Assembly (NCBI GenBank): GCA_964611095.1
Contig: CAZSWJ010000001.1
Location: forward strand, 170,970-234,969
From: CAZKJL01 sp964611095
GTDB lineage: Bacteria; Patescibacteriota; Gracilibacteria; Peribacterales; Peribacteraceae
Direction of reading: 5' to 3'
Length of the DNA: 64,000 nt
Positions 1 through 8,748 of the stretch are shown one piece after another. The notes beneath the pieces were generated by a model. That model was not told the DNA's origin, searched no databases, and worked only from the letters and a program-made list of their open reading frames with translations. Each line of letters opens with the position of its first letter. The first letter of the stretch is position 1. The translations under genes were made by a program, and so were the position numbers.

Positions 1-1
1 C

Positions 2-2083
2 ACGAACGGAACGGCTACTGGTGCTTACCAGGTCTACCGCTTCGATGACTTCGTCATTCACGGCAAGGAGAAATACGAGTTCCGCGTCAACTTCATCGAC
101 AACTCGGGCATCAACTCGCTTGCTGCTCCTGCCAACGGTGATCGTTTCCGCATCCACATCTGTGGTGAGGCTACGCACAAGCTCAACTCTTCGAACGACC
201 TCGTCGCAAACACGACCGGTTGTACGATGGGTGGATTCTTCGCTTCGAGCACGACCACCTACCACATGAAGATCACGGGTGTTTCCACCAATGATCGTAT
301 CGGCGACTATCGTCCGGGAGGCACCGTTTCCGGTAACTTCCAGGAAGTGAAGGCTGCTGGTCTCACCATCACTGGTAAGGCTACGGCTACGACCGACACG
401 GCTGTTGAGAACGCCAAGAACGTTAACCTCATGCGCTTCGAAGCTCGCGCTTCCGAGGCTGCTGACGTCCTCCTCACCGACTTCATCTTCGCTGCAGCTT
501 CCAGCTCCAGCCTCGTCAACGCTCAGAACTACGCTCTCTGGGTCGACACGAACGATGACGGTGTCGTTGACACCATCCTTGAGAAGGGCCGCGCCGCACA
601 GAGCGGTCAGGTTACCTTCGACAAGCTGACCGGCGGTGGTTACGTGATTCCGAAGCAGAAGTCTATCGTCTTCGAAGTTCACGGTGACATCTCCGCTTCG
701 CTCATCGGTACGAACCCCGTGTTGTCGCTCCGCTTCGACACTGGTGCAACCTTCGTACAGGCCGAGCAGGTCAACGATGGTTCCTCTCTCTCCGGTATTC
801 AGACCAAGAACCCGGCCGGCTCCGTAGTCGCTTCGAACAGCGCCTACACGAACGGTGGTTCCACGGCTGAAATCCAGGTTCTGACGCAGTACGCTACGCA
901 GTACACGCTCAGGAACCAGGGTGACCTCTACGTCACGAAGGCTTCCACGCCGGTGCGCACGCGCCAGCTCCTCGGCGGCACTCTGTCGGATGAAATCCTC
1001 CGCCTGCAGTTCCACGCTGAGTACGAAGACATCGACGTGACGGATCTCGTCTTCACCGCTTCCGGTGCCAACGCTTCGACGCACGCGTCCAACGTTGATC
1101 GCCTTGAGCTGTACCTCGTGGGTGCCACGACGCCGTTCGCTACCGCCACCGTTGCCGGTTGTGGAAGCGACTCCGTCATCGCAAACTCGATGTGTGCCAA
1201 GATGAAGAACCAAGAGTTCATCGTCCCGAAGGGCTCCAACACGAACGTGTTGGTACGTCCTCGCATGCGCACTGACACCGATGGTGCAACGTCCGGACAG
1301 GTTGTGGCTTACCGCCTCGACATCACTCCGAGCACGATCACCGGTTCCGTCCGCGCACGTGGTCTCCTCTCCAGCAACAACCTGGACAAGACCGACGGCG
1401 ACAGCACGCCGGAAGGTGAAGTGATTATCGGCAACACCACTGGTGCCGCTAACGCTCACATCCGCACGAACTACAACCAGGTTGTCCTCTCGAAGGTAAC
1501 GTCCATCACGAACGCCGATCCGAACGCTAACGGCACTGCAATCCCGACGGGAACGCAGCGCGCTATCGCTCAGTTCAAGTTCGCTACGGCCGCTACCAAC
1601 AACCTGAAGAACGGACCGAACAAGTGGACGCTCTCCGGTGTTATCTTCAACGTTAACGCCACGAACGTTCTCCTCGGTTCCGGTGACCAGACGGCCACTG
1701 CTACGTCGGACTTCAAGCTTTACAACAAAGCTGACCCGACCGTGAAGGCCTCCTGCACCGCGAACAAGGTCACTGCTTCGGGCTCCTCGCTCGTCGTGAC
1801 TTGTATCAACATCCAGTCCCTCTCGTCTGTGAACACGCAGATCGATCCGGGCACGGATGCTACGTTCGTTCTCGAGTCCGAAGTTGCTAACGCTAAGATC
1901 AGCAACTCCTCGACTTCGACGCTCCAGGTTTCCTTCCAGGGCTTCGACACGTCTTCTGCAACGTTGGTTGGCGACTCCACGAGCCACTTGGCTTGGGTCG
2001 ACAAAGACAACAGCGGAACGACGACGTTCCTTTGGATCGAGTATCCGGAGACCAGCATCAACGGAACCAGCTACAACGGCTAG
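2..2083 (+). CDS. Large secreted/surface protein, 3' part (start outside window)
   Basis: The frame is open from the window edge and ends with TAG at 2081-2083, giving about 693 visible residues. The protein is rich in Thr, Ser, Asn, Ala and Val with short alternating hydrophobic stretches, as in beta-sheet surface or S-layer-like proteins. Cysteines occur in close pairs (HICGE and TGCTMG; VAGCGSD and NSMCAK; ASCTAN and VTCIN), which suggests disulfides and an extracytoplasmic location. No transmembrane segment or sorting motif is seen at the C-terminus. I recognise no named family. The N-terminus, and any signal peptide, lie upstream. A strong terminator follows directly. Surface role is inferred from composition only. 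Confidence 0.7.
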   Translation, partial: TNGTATGAYQVYRFDDFVIHGKEKYEFRVNFIDNSGINSLAAPANGDRFRIHICGEATHKLNSSNDLVANTTGCTMGGFFASSTTTYHMKITGVSTNDRIGDYRPGGTVSGNFQEVKAAGLTITGKATATTDTAVENAKNVNLMRFEARASEAADVLLTDFIFAAASSSSLVNAQNYALWVDTNDDGVVDTILEKGRAAQSGQVTFDKLTGGGYVIPKQKSIVFEVHGDISASLIGTNPVLSLRFDTGATFVQAEQVNDGSSLSGIQTKNPAGSVVASNSAYTNGGSTAEIQVLTQYATQYTLRNQGDLYVTKASTPVRTRQLLGGTLSDEILRLQFHAEYEDIDVTDLVFTASGANASTHASNVDRLELYLVGATTPFATATVAGCGSDSVIANSMCAKMKNQEFIVPKGSNTNVLVRPRMRTDTDGATSGQVVAYRLDITPSTITGSVRARGLLSSNNLDKTDGDSTPEGEVIIGNTTGAANAHIRTNYNQVVLSKVTSITNADPNANGTAIPTGTQRAIAQFKFATAATNNLKNGPNKWTLSGVIFNVNATNVLLGSGDQTATATSDFKLYNKADPTVKASCTANKVTASGSSLVVTCINIQSLSSVNTQIDPGTDATFVLESEVANAKISNSSTSTLQVSFQGFDTSSATLVGDSTSHLAWVDKDNSGTTTFLWIEYPETSINGTSYNG

Positions 2084-2123
2084 TTTCGAATGCTTAGCTC
2101 AGCGCCTCGTAAGCCTGACCTAG

Positions 2124-2158
2124 CCAAAACCCCCACCAGCAATGGTGGGGGTTTTTGG
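2124..2158 (+). terminator. Rho-independent terminator of the surface protein gene
   Basis: A perfect stem (AAAACCCCCACCA / TGGTGGGGGTTTT) with a GCAA loop ends in a T run, 41 bases after the stop codon. It is also symmetric enough to act on the opposite strand for the converging femAB-like gene. Confidence 0.9.
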
Positions 2159-2175
2159 TTATATGGCGAAAAACA

Positions 2176-2259
2176 GGAGTGCAAGGAATACAAAGAATTC
2201 AACGAATACAAGGAACGTCCTTCCTTGCACTCTTTGCACTCCTTGTATTCTTTGTATTC
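2176..2259. repeat. Palindromic word-repeat element, period 9
   Basis: The left arm is a run of 9-base words (GGAGTGCAA, GGAATACAA, AGAATTCAA, CGAATACAA). The right arm is the complementary run (TTCCTTGCA, CTCTTTGCA, CTCCTTGTA, TTCTTTGTA). The arms can pair imperfectly into a long hairpin. It lies directly 3' of the femAB-like gene (stop at 2260-2262) and behind the surface-protein terminator. Same architecture as the other word-repeat elements in this window. Confidence 0.75.
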
Positions 2260-3201
2260 CTAACCCAAGAATTTCCTTTTCAGCTGCAGCGCCGCCTTCA
2301 TGATGGGCCTGAATACCAGCGCTTGCTCTTGGGGATAGGTGACGACGACTCCCCCGAACTTACGTTTGAAGTCGCTGATGCCGAGCCACGGGTCATTCGC
2401 CGGCGCCGGCTCAGGACTGATGCCGAGCAAGTCGTAGTGCGTGCAGCCTTCGGCCTTGCAGCGGCGAATGGCTTCCCATTGAATGAGGTACGGCGCCATG
2501 AGGTGCCGGTGCTCGTAGGACGAGGCTCCGTAGTAGTAAATACCCGTCGTTCCCCATCGTACGCCGATAAGCCCGGCAATCGCCTTCCCTTGGTGCTTTG
2601 CGAGGAGAAGGAAGCTGTGTGGGATCTCGGACAGAAAACGCGTGTAATGCGATTTTTGAGAGATCTTGAACCCATCCCTGCCGCCCGTGGAACGGAGCAG
2701 GTCATAGAAGGCATCAATGTCGTTGTTCGAGCCTTCTGCCACCTCGATGCCGTGCTTTCGTGCGAGGTTGATGTTGTACCTCCCCTTCTGGTGCATCTGG
2801 GCCAGGATGTGTTCCTCGGATTTGGTCAGATCCAGAATGCGCGTTGCCTCGGCATGAACGTGGCGCGAAGAGGCGAGTAGCGGGTAGGGGTTAGCGGGTA
2901 GGGGAGTGACAGGTGAGAGGAGAAGCTCGATACAGCGATTCGCTTTTGCATCCGCGATGATCGATTGTAAAAATTCTTCATACTTTCCACTTTCCACTTT
3001 CCACCTTTCACTCAGCAATGGTCCTCGCGGAATTTCCCAGACGGAATATCCGCCTGTCGTCGTATCGATGATCACGAGCGCCGAGGCCACGATCACATCA
3101 TTCTCTTCCGTCACGTAGAGCCGCGTTTGTTTGCCGCACGCTTCCACGTATGTTTTTCGTTCGAGCGATTGCCACAATGATCCGTGTTCGTGGCCGCGCA
3201 C
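2260..3201 (-). CDS. FemAB/FemX-like peptidyltransferase (GNAT-fold)
   Basis: The protein resembles the FemAB/FemX family, which uses aminoacyl-tRNA to add amino acids to peptidoglycan precursors such as lipid II. Family-like stretches are ILDLTKSEEHILAQMHQKGR and YNINLARKHGIEV, then a second GNAT-like half with GIYYYGASSYEHRHLMAPYL and a C-terminal FKRKFGG. The GTG at 3201 is the first common start, but the frame stays open upstream to a TGA at 3307-3309. The residues encoded there (ending LTDEKDLRSYDAWV) look like the normal FemX N-terminus, so a rarer start, for example CTG at 3256-3258, is possible. Two short word-repeat tracts lie inside the gene and encode a loop between the two halves. 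The substrate amino acid cannot be told. Confidence 0.8.
   Translation of the reverse strand: MRGHEHGSLWQSLERKTYVEACGKQTRLYVTEENDVIVASALVIIDTTTGGYSVWEIPRGPLLSERWKVESGKYEEFLQSIIADAKANRCIELLLSPVTPLPANPYPLLASSRHVHAEATRILDLTKSEEHILAQMHQKGRYNINLARKHGIEVAEGSNNDIDAFYDLLRSTGGRDGFKISQKSHYTRFLSEIPHSFLLLAKHQGKAIAGLIGVRWGTTGIYYYGASSYEHRHLMAPYLIQWEAIRRCKAEGCTHYDLLGISPEPAPANDPWLGISDFKRKFGGVVVTYPQEQALVFRPIMKAALQLKRKFLG
2873..2904. repeat. Period-7 word repeat (GCGGGTA type) inside the femAB-like gene
   Basis: Words GCGAGTA, GCGGGTA, GGGGTTA, GCGGGTA run in tandem with no matching second arm nearby. They are read in frame on the minus strand and encode a Pro/Ala/Tyr-rich loop (TPLPANPYPLLASS). The same words form two-armed elements at 12207, 17413, 30524 and 32454. 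Confidence 0.7.
2981..3012. repeat. Period-7 word repeat (CACTTTC type) inside the femAB-like gene
   Basis: Tandem words TACTTTC, CACTTTC, CACTTTC, CACCTTT, CACTCAG; on the coding (minus) strand they encode RWKVESGKYE. Single arm only. Confidence 0.55.
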
Positions 3202-3316
3202 CCACGCATCGTACGAGCGTAGATCTTTTTCGTCCGTGAGAATGCGGGTGAGTGACAGGCTACTGAAGGGGGAGTGCTGGCAAGTCAGTCTACTGCATGA
3301 GAGACGTCATTAGTCA

Positions 3317-3345
3317 TTGTTCAATCGGTTTACTTCATTCATGAT
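3317..3345 (+). promoter_or_regulatory. sodA promoter, predicted leaderless
   Basis: TTGTTC (3317-3322), 17-base spacer, CATGAT (3340-3345). A start point 7 bases past the -10 box falls on the A of the sodA ATG at 3352, so the mRNA would have no 5' leader. Confidence 0.5.
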
Positions 3346-3351
3346 TATTCC

Positions 3352-3963
3352 ATGCCCCACACGCTTCCGACACTGCCCTACACCTACGATGCCCTGGAAC
3401 CGCATTTCGATGCGCGCACCATGGAGATTCACCACACCAAGCACCATCAAGCGTACGTGACGAATTTGAACGCCGCTCTCGATAAACACCCTGCGCTTCA
3501 CGAGAAGACGGTGGAAGAACTCGTGGCCGATTTGGAGATGATCCCCGAGGACATCCGCACCGCCGTACGCAATCACGGCGGGGGACACTTGAACCACTCC
3601 ATGTTCTGGGAGCTCATTGCGCCGGGAGCCGGCGGCAAGCCAAGCGGAGCGCTGATGCAAGCCATCGAAAAGACCTTCGGCAGTTTCGAAAAATTCCAAG
3701 ATCAGTTCGCTGCGGCCGCCGCCGCACGCTTCGGTTCGGGTTGGGCGTGGCTCATCGTCGACGGAAAATCGCTCGCCATCGTGAGCACGGCGAACCAAGA
3801 CAACCCCATCACCGACGGCAAGACGCCCATCCTCGGACTCGATGTCTGGGAGCATGCGTACTACCTCCTGTACCAGAACCGCCGTCCCGATTTCGTGAAA
3901 GCATTTTGGAACGTGGTGAACTGGAAAGAGGTCGAGAAGAGATACCAGGAATCGGTGGCGTAG
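3352..3963 (+). CDS. sodA: Superoxide dismutase, Mn type
   Basis: This 203-residue cytoplasmic enzyme turns superoxide into oxygen and hydrogen peroxide. The four metal ligands are visible: His27 (in EIHHTKHHQAY), His82 (in GGGHLNHSMFW), Asp164 and His168 (in LDVWEHAYY). Gly-rich HGGGH and the Gln of STANQDNP are the pattern usual for manganese rather than iron enzymes. Length is normal for a bacterial Mn/Fe SOD. The ATG at 3352 gives the standard HTLPTLPYTYDALEP start. No ribosome binding site precedes it; a promoter sits immediately upstream. It appears monocistronic. Presence of SOD implies exposure to oxygen. Confidence 0.96.
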   Translation: MPHTLPTLPYTYDALEPHFDARTMEIHHTKHHQAYVTNLNAALDKHPALHEKTVEELVADLEMIPEDIRTAVRNHGGGHLNHSMFWELIAPGAGGKPSGALMQAIEKTFGSFEKFQDQFAAAAAARFGSGWAWLIVDGKSLAIVSTANQDNPITDGKTPILGLDVWEHAYYLLYQNRRPDFVKAFWNVVNWKEVEKRYQESVA

Positions 3964-3968
3964 CCATT

Positions 3969-4002
3969 TGCAAGAATTATATTTTCTTGCATAAGGTATG
4001 AT
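3969..4002 (+). promoter_or_regulatory. Palindrome and -10-like box upstream of the 4023 gene
   Basis: An 8-base perfect inverted repeat (TGCAAGAA / TTCTTGCA, 3969-3991, 7-base spacer) lies just behind sodA, followed by TATGAT at 3997-4002. The palindrome could be an operator or a weak sodA terminator; the hexamer could serve as -10 for the next gene. No good -35 is visible. Confidence 0.4.
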
Positions 4003-4022
4003 GGTGCCCATACGATGGGTGC

Positions 4023-4508
4023 ATGAAGCACAAGAAAAGAGCCGATCAGGAACGGCTTTCCAATCGCATCGGTAAAGCCGAAGTCAGGCGCATCTCGGCA
4101 GCCATTGCCACTGCATTGCAGCTCGATAGCAGAGCCACGCTCGGTCGTCTTTTGGCGGTTGCCAATGAGAACGGCGCACGCGCGGCTCTGGAAGATGCCG
4201 AAAGAGTCGTGCAGGAGACGGTGGCAGGATTGGTGGACGAATGTGCGGACATGGTTTGTTCACGGGTCCACGTCGAGCGTGCGAAAGTCGTCAGCTCCTT
4301 GCAGCGCACGGCATATGCCACGGCCGTTGCCGCCAAGGACGTTCAGTCCGCTATGCGAGCGGCGGTCGAGTTCCTCATTGCGGCTCCGGGCAATTTGAGG
4401 GACATCCAGGGCGAATACAATCCGGGCATGGCCGCTCCCGAAAACGTTTTCCGGCAAGGGACGGGCGGAGGACATTGGAACAAAAAGAAAGGCAGTACAT
4501 TCAGTTGA
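4023..4508 (+). CDS. Hypothetical helical protein (161 aa)
   Basis: I do not recognise a family. The protein is rich in Ala, Arg and Glu, predicted mostly helical, with a basic N-terminus (MKHKKRADQERLSNR) and a polar, Gly-rich C-terminal tail ending in HWNKKKGSTFS. No signal peptide or membrane segment is seen. It starts 21 bases after a TATGAT box and ends 22 bases before the rpoB promoter, so it is probably its own unit. Codon use matches its neighbours. Overlapping frames on both strands are shorter and look worse. Confidence 0.6.
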   Translation: MKHKKRADQERLSNRIGKAEVRRISAAIATALQLDSRATLGRLLAVANENGARAALEDAERVVQETVAGLVDECADMVCSRVHVERAKVVSSLQRTAYATAVAAKDVQSAMRAAVEFLIAAPGNLRDIQGEYNPGMAAPENVFRQGTGGGHWNKKKGSTFS

Positions 4509-4530
4509 TCGTTTTCCTCGAAAATCCTCT

Positions 4531-4558
4531 TTGACAAGCCATATTCAGCCGCTACACT
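4531..4558 (+). promoter_or_regulatory. rpoB promoter (sigma70-type)
   Basis: Perfect TTGACA (4531-4536), 16-base spacer, TACACT (4553-4558). The leader to the rpoB ATG would be about 145 bases and contains a small hairpin (ATTGTC / GACAAT near 4612-4633). Confidence 0.75.
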
Positions 4559-4667
4559 GTGCCTCGTCACAGCGGCTTCCGATTGTGTTCTGAGAGCTGT
4601 GCCTAGGTTTGATTGTCGCTTTTTCGTGACAATAAAGCCCTGGCGCAGTATTTGTGATGTGCAGAGA

Positions 4668-4699
4668 TACTTTCGTACTTCCGCACTTCCGCACTTTCC
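4668..4699. repeat. Period-8 word repeat in the rpoB leader
   Basis: Four tandem 8-base words (TACTTTCG, TACTTCCG, CACTTCCG, CACTTTCC) end 12 bases before the rpoB ATG, making the leader just before the start codon strongly pyrimidine-rich. Single arm; no complementary arm nearby. Confidence 0.6.
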
Positions 4700-4710
4700 C
4701 ATCCCCCGTT

Positions 4711-7700
4711 ATGGCCTCGAAGCCCAAGAAAAAAGCAGTCGTGAAGAAAGTCGCCAAAGTGCAAGCCAAGGCGAAGTCTTCTCCGAAGTCCGCCCCCAAA
4801 AAGGCCGCGGTCAAACCGAAGTCTCAGATCGCCAAGAAAATGCTTGTCGCGGATGCTCGCAAGGCCCCCGCCAAGAAGGCCGCTCCCAAGCGTCAGCAGT
4901 ACACGTACGACGTTCCGGAGGCCATTTTGCCGCACATCACGGAGTTCAAGCTCTCGGTGTCCGAGCGTGTTCCGCCCTCCCTCAAGGATGTCGGCGAAAG
5001 CATGAAGCCCAAGATGACCGTCGCCGGACGCGTGTTCCTCACGAAGGACGATTCCTTCGAGATGATGCGCTCGCTCATCGACGTGCAGCTCCAGAGCTAC
5101 AAGTGGTTCCTCACCGAAGGTCTCTCCGAACTCCTCAAAGAAGTCAGCCCCATCACGGACTTTTCGAACAAGAAGATGGAACTGAACTTCCTCGGTCACA
5201 CGTTCGACGCCCCCAAGTACGACCCCGCCACCTGCAAGCGCCGCAACCTCAGCTACGAGGCCGCCATGAAGGCTCAGGTCCAGCTCATCAACAAGGAAAC
5301 CGGTGAAATCAAAGAGCAGGACGTCTTCCTCGGAAGCATCCCGCTCATGACCGATGCTGGCACGTTCGTCGTCGGCGGCATCGAGCGCGTCGTCGTCTCG
5401 CAGCTCGTCCGTTCCCCGGGCGTGTTCTTCTCGTCCATGCCGGACTTCCCCAAGCACCACGCCGCCAAGATCATCCCGAAGCGCGGTGTGTGGATGGAAA
5501 TCGAGACCGATCGCCGCGGCATCATCTCCTGCAAAATCGACCGCAAGCGCAAAATCCCCATCACGCAGCTCCTCCGCATCTTCGGTTACGCCACGGACGC
5601 ATCCATCCTGGATCTGTTCAAGGACGTCACGAAGGCCGACAAGGACTACATCCTCGCAACACTCGACAAAGACACGGTCCACTCCGTCGACGAGGCCTAC
5701 CAGAGCATCTACCGCAAAATCCGCCCCGGCGACTTGGCCACGGCCGAGAACGCCAAGCAGCTCATCGACGCGCTCTTCTTCGACTTCAAGAAGTACGACA
5801 TGGGCAACATCGCACGCTACAAACTGAACCGCCGCTTCGACCTCGACATTCCGAACGACGAGGCCCACCGCACGTTCCAGGTGTCCGACTTCGTCGGCAT
5901 CCTCAAGGAGCTCATCCGTCTCAACAACGGCGAAGGTTCGGCCGATGACATCGACCACCTCTCCAACCGCCGCGTCCGCTCCGTCGGAGAACTCGTGCAG
6001 AACAAGTACCGCGTCGGTCTCATGCGCACCGAGCGCATCATGAAGGACCGTATGACGGTCATGGATCTCGAAACCGTTACGCCAACTCAGCTCATCAACT
6101 GTCGTCCGATCACGGCTGCTCTCCGCGAATTCTTCGCATCCTCGCAGCTCTCCCAATTCATGGATCAGACCAACCCGCTCTCCGAGCTCGCGCACAAGCG
6201 TCGTCTCTCGGCCATGGGTCCCGGAGGTTTGTCCCGTGAACGCGCATCGTTCGACGTTCGCGACGTGCACCCCTCGCACTACGGTCGCATCTGTCCCATC
6301 GCCACTCCCGAAGGACCGAACATCGGTCTCGTCGTTCACTTGGCTTCCTACGCCAAGGTCAACGAATACGGCTTCCTGGAGACGCCGTACTACGAAGTGA
6401 AGCACAGCGTCAAAATGGACCCCGATGCTCTCGTGGGTCGCATCCTCGACGTCACGCTTCGCGACGGCCACAAGGTCATCGCCAAAGAGGGCGACGTCGT
6501 GGACACCAAGCAACTCGCATCCAAAATCATCAGCACGCTCAAGCATGACGGTCAGACCAACGTGCCGGTCCGCGCGTACATCATCCGCAAGGAAATCTAC
6601 GCCGATGCCGATCGTGAGCGTCACCTCACCGTCGCCGAAGCGAACAGCGAGCTCAACTCGAATGACGAGTTCTTGCTGACCCGCGTCCACGCACGCAAGC
6701 ACGGCGAACCCGTGTTGGCTCACGTCCGCGACGTCACGCACGTCGACATTTCGCCCAAGCAGATCCTCTCCGTGTCCACGTCACTCATCCCGTTCTTGGA
6801 ACACGACGACAACACGCGCGCATCCATGGGAACGAACATGCAACGCCAGGCCGTACCGCTCATCCGTCCCCACTCTCCGCTCGTCGGAACGGGTGTGGAA
6901 AGCATCGCCGCCCGCGCATCGGGACACGTCGTTCTCGCTCACGAAGACGGTGAAGTCCTCTCCGTCGACGCCCGCGAAATCGTCGTGATGTACCACTCGG
7001 GCAAGAAGATGACGCACCAGCTCGACAACTTCGTCCGCAGCAACCAGGGAACGTGTTTCAACATGCGTCCTTTGGTACAGACCGGACAGAAAGTGAAGAA
7101 CGGCGACGTGCTCGCCGACGGTTCGTCCGTCCAAGGCGGAGAGCTCGCTCTCGGCCAGAACCTCCTCGTGGCATACATGCCCTGGGGCGGCTACAACTTC
7201 GAAGATGCCATCATCATTTCGGACCGCGTCGTGGAGCAGGGTCACTTCGACTCCATCCACATCGAGTCCTACATCACGGACGTCCGCGACACCAAGCTCG
7301 GTTCCGAGACGGTGACCCGCGACATCCCGAACGTCGGTGAAGCCAAGCTCAAAGATCTCGACACCGACGGTATCGTTCGTCTCGGTGCCACGGTCCACGA
7401 AGGCGACATCCTCGTCGGCAAAATCACGCCGAAGGGTGAGACCGAACTCACGCCGGAGGAACGCATTCTCCAGGCCATCTTCGGTGACAAAGCCAAAGAT
7501 GTGAAAGACAGCTCGCTCCGCCTCCCCGGAGGCGCCGGAGGCAAGGTCGTCGACGTTCACGTCTTCGATCGCGCCGAGGGCGACGAGCTCCCGACCGGTG
7601 TCATCAAGCAGATCAAAGTGTTCGTCGCTCAGACCCGCAAAGTGCAGGTGGGTGACAAGATGGCCGGTCGCCACGGAAACAAGGGTGTCATCGCGCGCAT

Positions 7701-8598
7701 CGTCGCCAAGGAAGACATGCCGTTCCTCGCGGACGGTCGTTACGTCGACATCATCCTCAACCCGCTCGGTGTGTCCTCTCGTATGAACATCGGACAGGTG
7801 CTCGAGACGCACTTGGGTTGGGCCTGTGAAGTGCTCGGATTCAAGATCGCAACGCCCGCTCTCAACGGTATTCCCACGGACACGATCGTCGACTTCTTGA
7901 AGCTCGCCAAGCTCCCGGACACGGGCAAATTGCAGCTCATCGACGGCCGCACGGGTGAACCGTTCGCCAACGAAACCACGGTCGGACTGGTGTACATGCT
8001 CAAGCTGCTCCACCTCGTGGAAGACAAGATCCACGCTCGTTCCGTCGGTCCGTACTCTCTCGTCACGCAGCAGCCTCTCGGAGGAAAAGCTCAACACGGT
8101 GGTCAGCGTTTCGGAGAAATGGAAGTGTGGGCACTCGAAGCATACGGTGCCGCACACGTGCTCCAGGAAATGCTCACCATCAAGTCCGATGACGTGGTCG
8201 GCCGCTCCAAGGCGTACGAGTCCATCGTCAAAGGTGAGCCCATCAAGAAACCGTCCACTCCCGAATCGTTCAACGTTCTCGTCAAAGAATTGCAGGCTCT
8301 CGGTCTCAAGGTCGATCTCCTGAAATTCTCCGACGAAGTTCCGGCTCAAGCTCCCGTCGTCAAACTCGAGGAAGGCGAAGCCGAAGTCGTGAAGCTCAAG
8401 ACCCGCTTCGATGAAGAGCAGGAGAGCGAGGATCTCATCCCCGCCACGGACAAAATCTCCGACCTCGACATCGAGGAAGAGGATCCTGAAGCCATCAAAA
8501 AGGGCATTGAAGAAGGCGTACTCGACCCCGAAGAGGGCGGCGCCACGGCCAAAACCGAGATGAAAGAGGCCGTCGACAAGGACGAAGACAAGGAATAA
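4711..8598 (+). CDS. rpoB: RNA polymerase beta subunit
   Basis: This 1,295-residue protein is the catalytic beta subunit of RNA polymerase. The rifampicin-pocket segment SQLSQFMDQTNPLSELAHKR continues with RLSAMGPGGLSRERA, and the usual Asp516, His526 and Ser531 equivalents are present, so the site looks wild type. Later landmarks are GYNFEDAIIISDR, KMAGRHGNKGV and GGKAQHGGQRFGEMEVWALE. Two additions are unusual: an N-terminal tail of about 60 residues made of Lys, Ala and Pro, like a histone H1 tail, and an acidic C-terminal tail of about 90 residues. ATG 4711 is preferred over upstream ATGs at 4654 and 4657 because it follows a pyrimidine-rich leader and opens the basic tail. rpoC is not downstream; a terminator and the 23S gene follow. 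Confidence 0.97.
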   Translation: MASKPKKKAVVKKVAKVQAKAKSSPKSAPKKAAVKPKSQIAKKMLVADARKAPAKKAAPKRQQYTYDVPEAILPHITEFKLSVSERVPPSLKDVGESMKPKMTVAGRVFLTKDDSFEMMRSLIDVQLQSYKWFLTEGLSELLKEVSPITDFSNKKMELNFLGHTFDAPKYDPATCKRRNLSYEAAMKAQVQLINKETGEIKEQDVFLGSIPLMTDAGTFVVGGIERVVVSQLVRSPGVFFSSMPDFPKHHAAKIIPKRGVWMEIETDRRGIISCKIDRKRKIPITQLLRIFGYATDASILDLFKDVTKADKDYILATLDKDTVHSVDEAYQSIYRKIRPGDLATAENAKQLIDALFFDFKKYDMGNIARYKLNRRFDLDIPNDEAHRTFQVSDFVGILKELIRLNNGEGSADDIDHLSNRRVRSVGELVQNKYRVGLMRTERIMKDRMTVMDLETVTPTQLINCRPITAALREFFASSQLSQFMDQTNPLSELAHKRRLSAMGPGGLSRERASFDVRDVHPSHYGRICPIATPEGPNIGLVVHLASYAKVNEYGFLETPYYEVKHSVKMDPDALVGRILDVTLRDGHKVIAKEGDVVDTKQLASKIISTLKHDGQTNVPVRAYIIRKEIYADADRERHLTVAEANSELNSNDEFLLTRVHARKHGEPVLAHVRDVTHVDISPKQILSVSTSLIPFLEHDDNTRASMGTNMQRQAVPLIRPHSPLVGTGVESIAARASGHVVLAHEDGEVLSVDAREIVVMYHSGKKMTHQLDNFVRSNQGTCFNMRPLVQTGQKVKNGDVLADGSSVQGGELALGQNLLVAYMPWGGYNFEDAIIISDRVVEQGHFDSIHIESYITDVRDTKLGSETVTRDIPNVGEAKLKDLDTDGIVRLGATVHEGDILVGKITPKGETELTPEERILQAIFGDKAKDVKDSSLRLPGGAGGKVVDVHVFDRAEGDELPTGVIKQIKVFVAQTRKVQVGDKMAGRHGNKGVIARIVAKEDMPFLADGRYVDIILNPLGVSSRMNIGQVLETHLGWACEVLGFKIATPALNGIPTDTIVDFLKLAKLPDTGKLQLIDGRTGEPFANETTVGLVYMLKLLHLVEDKIHARSVGPYSLVTQQPLGGKAQHGGQRFGEMEVWALEAYGAAHVLQEMLTIKSDDVVGRSKAYESIVKGEPIKKPSTPESFNVLVKELQALGLKVDLLKFSDEVPAQAPVVKLEEGEAEVVKLKTRFDEEQESEDLIPATDKISDLDIEEEDPEAIKKGIEEGVLDPEEGGATAKTEMKEAVDKDEDKE

Positions 8599-8616
8599 TT
8601 CGATCGAAAAACGAGG

Positions 8617-8648
8617 AAACCGGGTGCCCTGGCGGCATCCGGTTTTTT
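8617..8648 (+). terminator. rpoB terminator
   Basis: Stem AACCGGGTGCC / GGCATCCGGTT (one G-T pair) with a 5-base loop and a TTTTTT tail, 19 bases after the rpoB stop. It closes a single-gene rpoB transcript. Confidence 0.9.
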
Positions 8649-8697
8649 CGTATCCTCTGGCCGTTTTCCCGTACTACTAATTTCGTCTCTTTTCTTC

Positions 8698-8725
8698 TTG
8701 ACCGTGTCCGTTCAACCGCTAAAAT
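8698..8725 (+). promoter_or_regulatory. Promoter of the 23S-5S rRNA unit
   Basis: TTGACC (8698-8703), 16-base spacer, TAAAAT (8720-8725). It is the best promoter between rpoB and the 23S gene and would yield a precursor with a leader of about 290 bases. Confidence 0.7.
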
Positions 8726-8748
8726 CCTTCGGCACTATGCATGTTTCC

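Noticed and set aside
4603..6741. Long minus-strand open frame (712 codons) opposite rpoB, and a similar one at 6781-8349
   Set aside because: Mirror of strong codon bias in rpoB; composition is not protein-like and rpoB is unmistakable.
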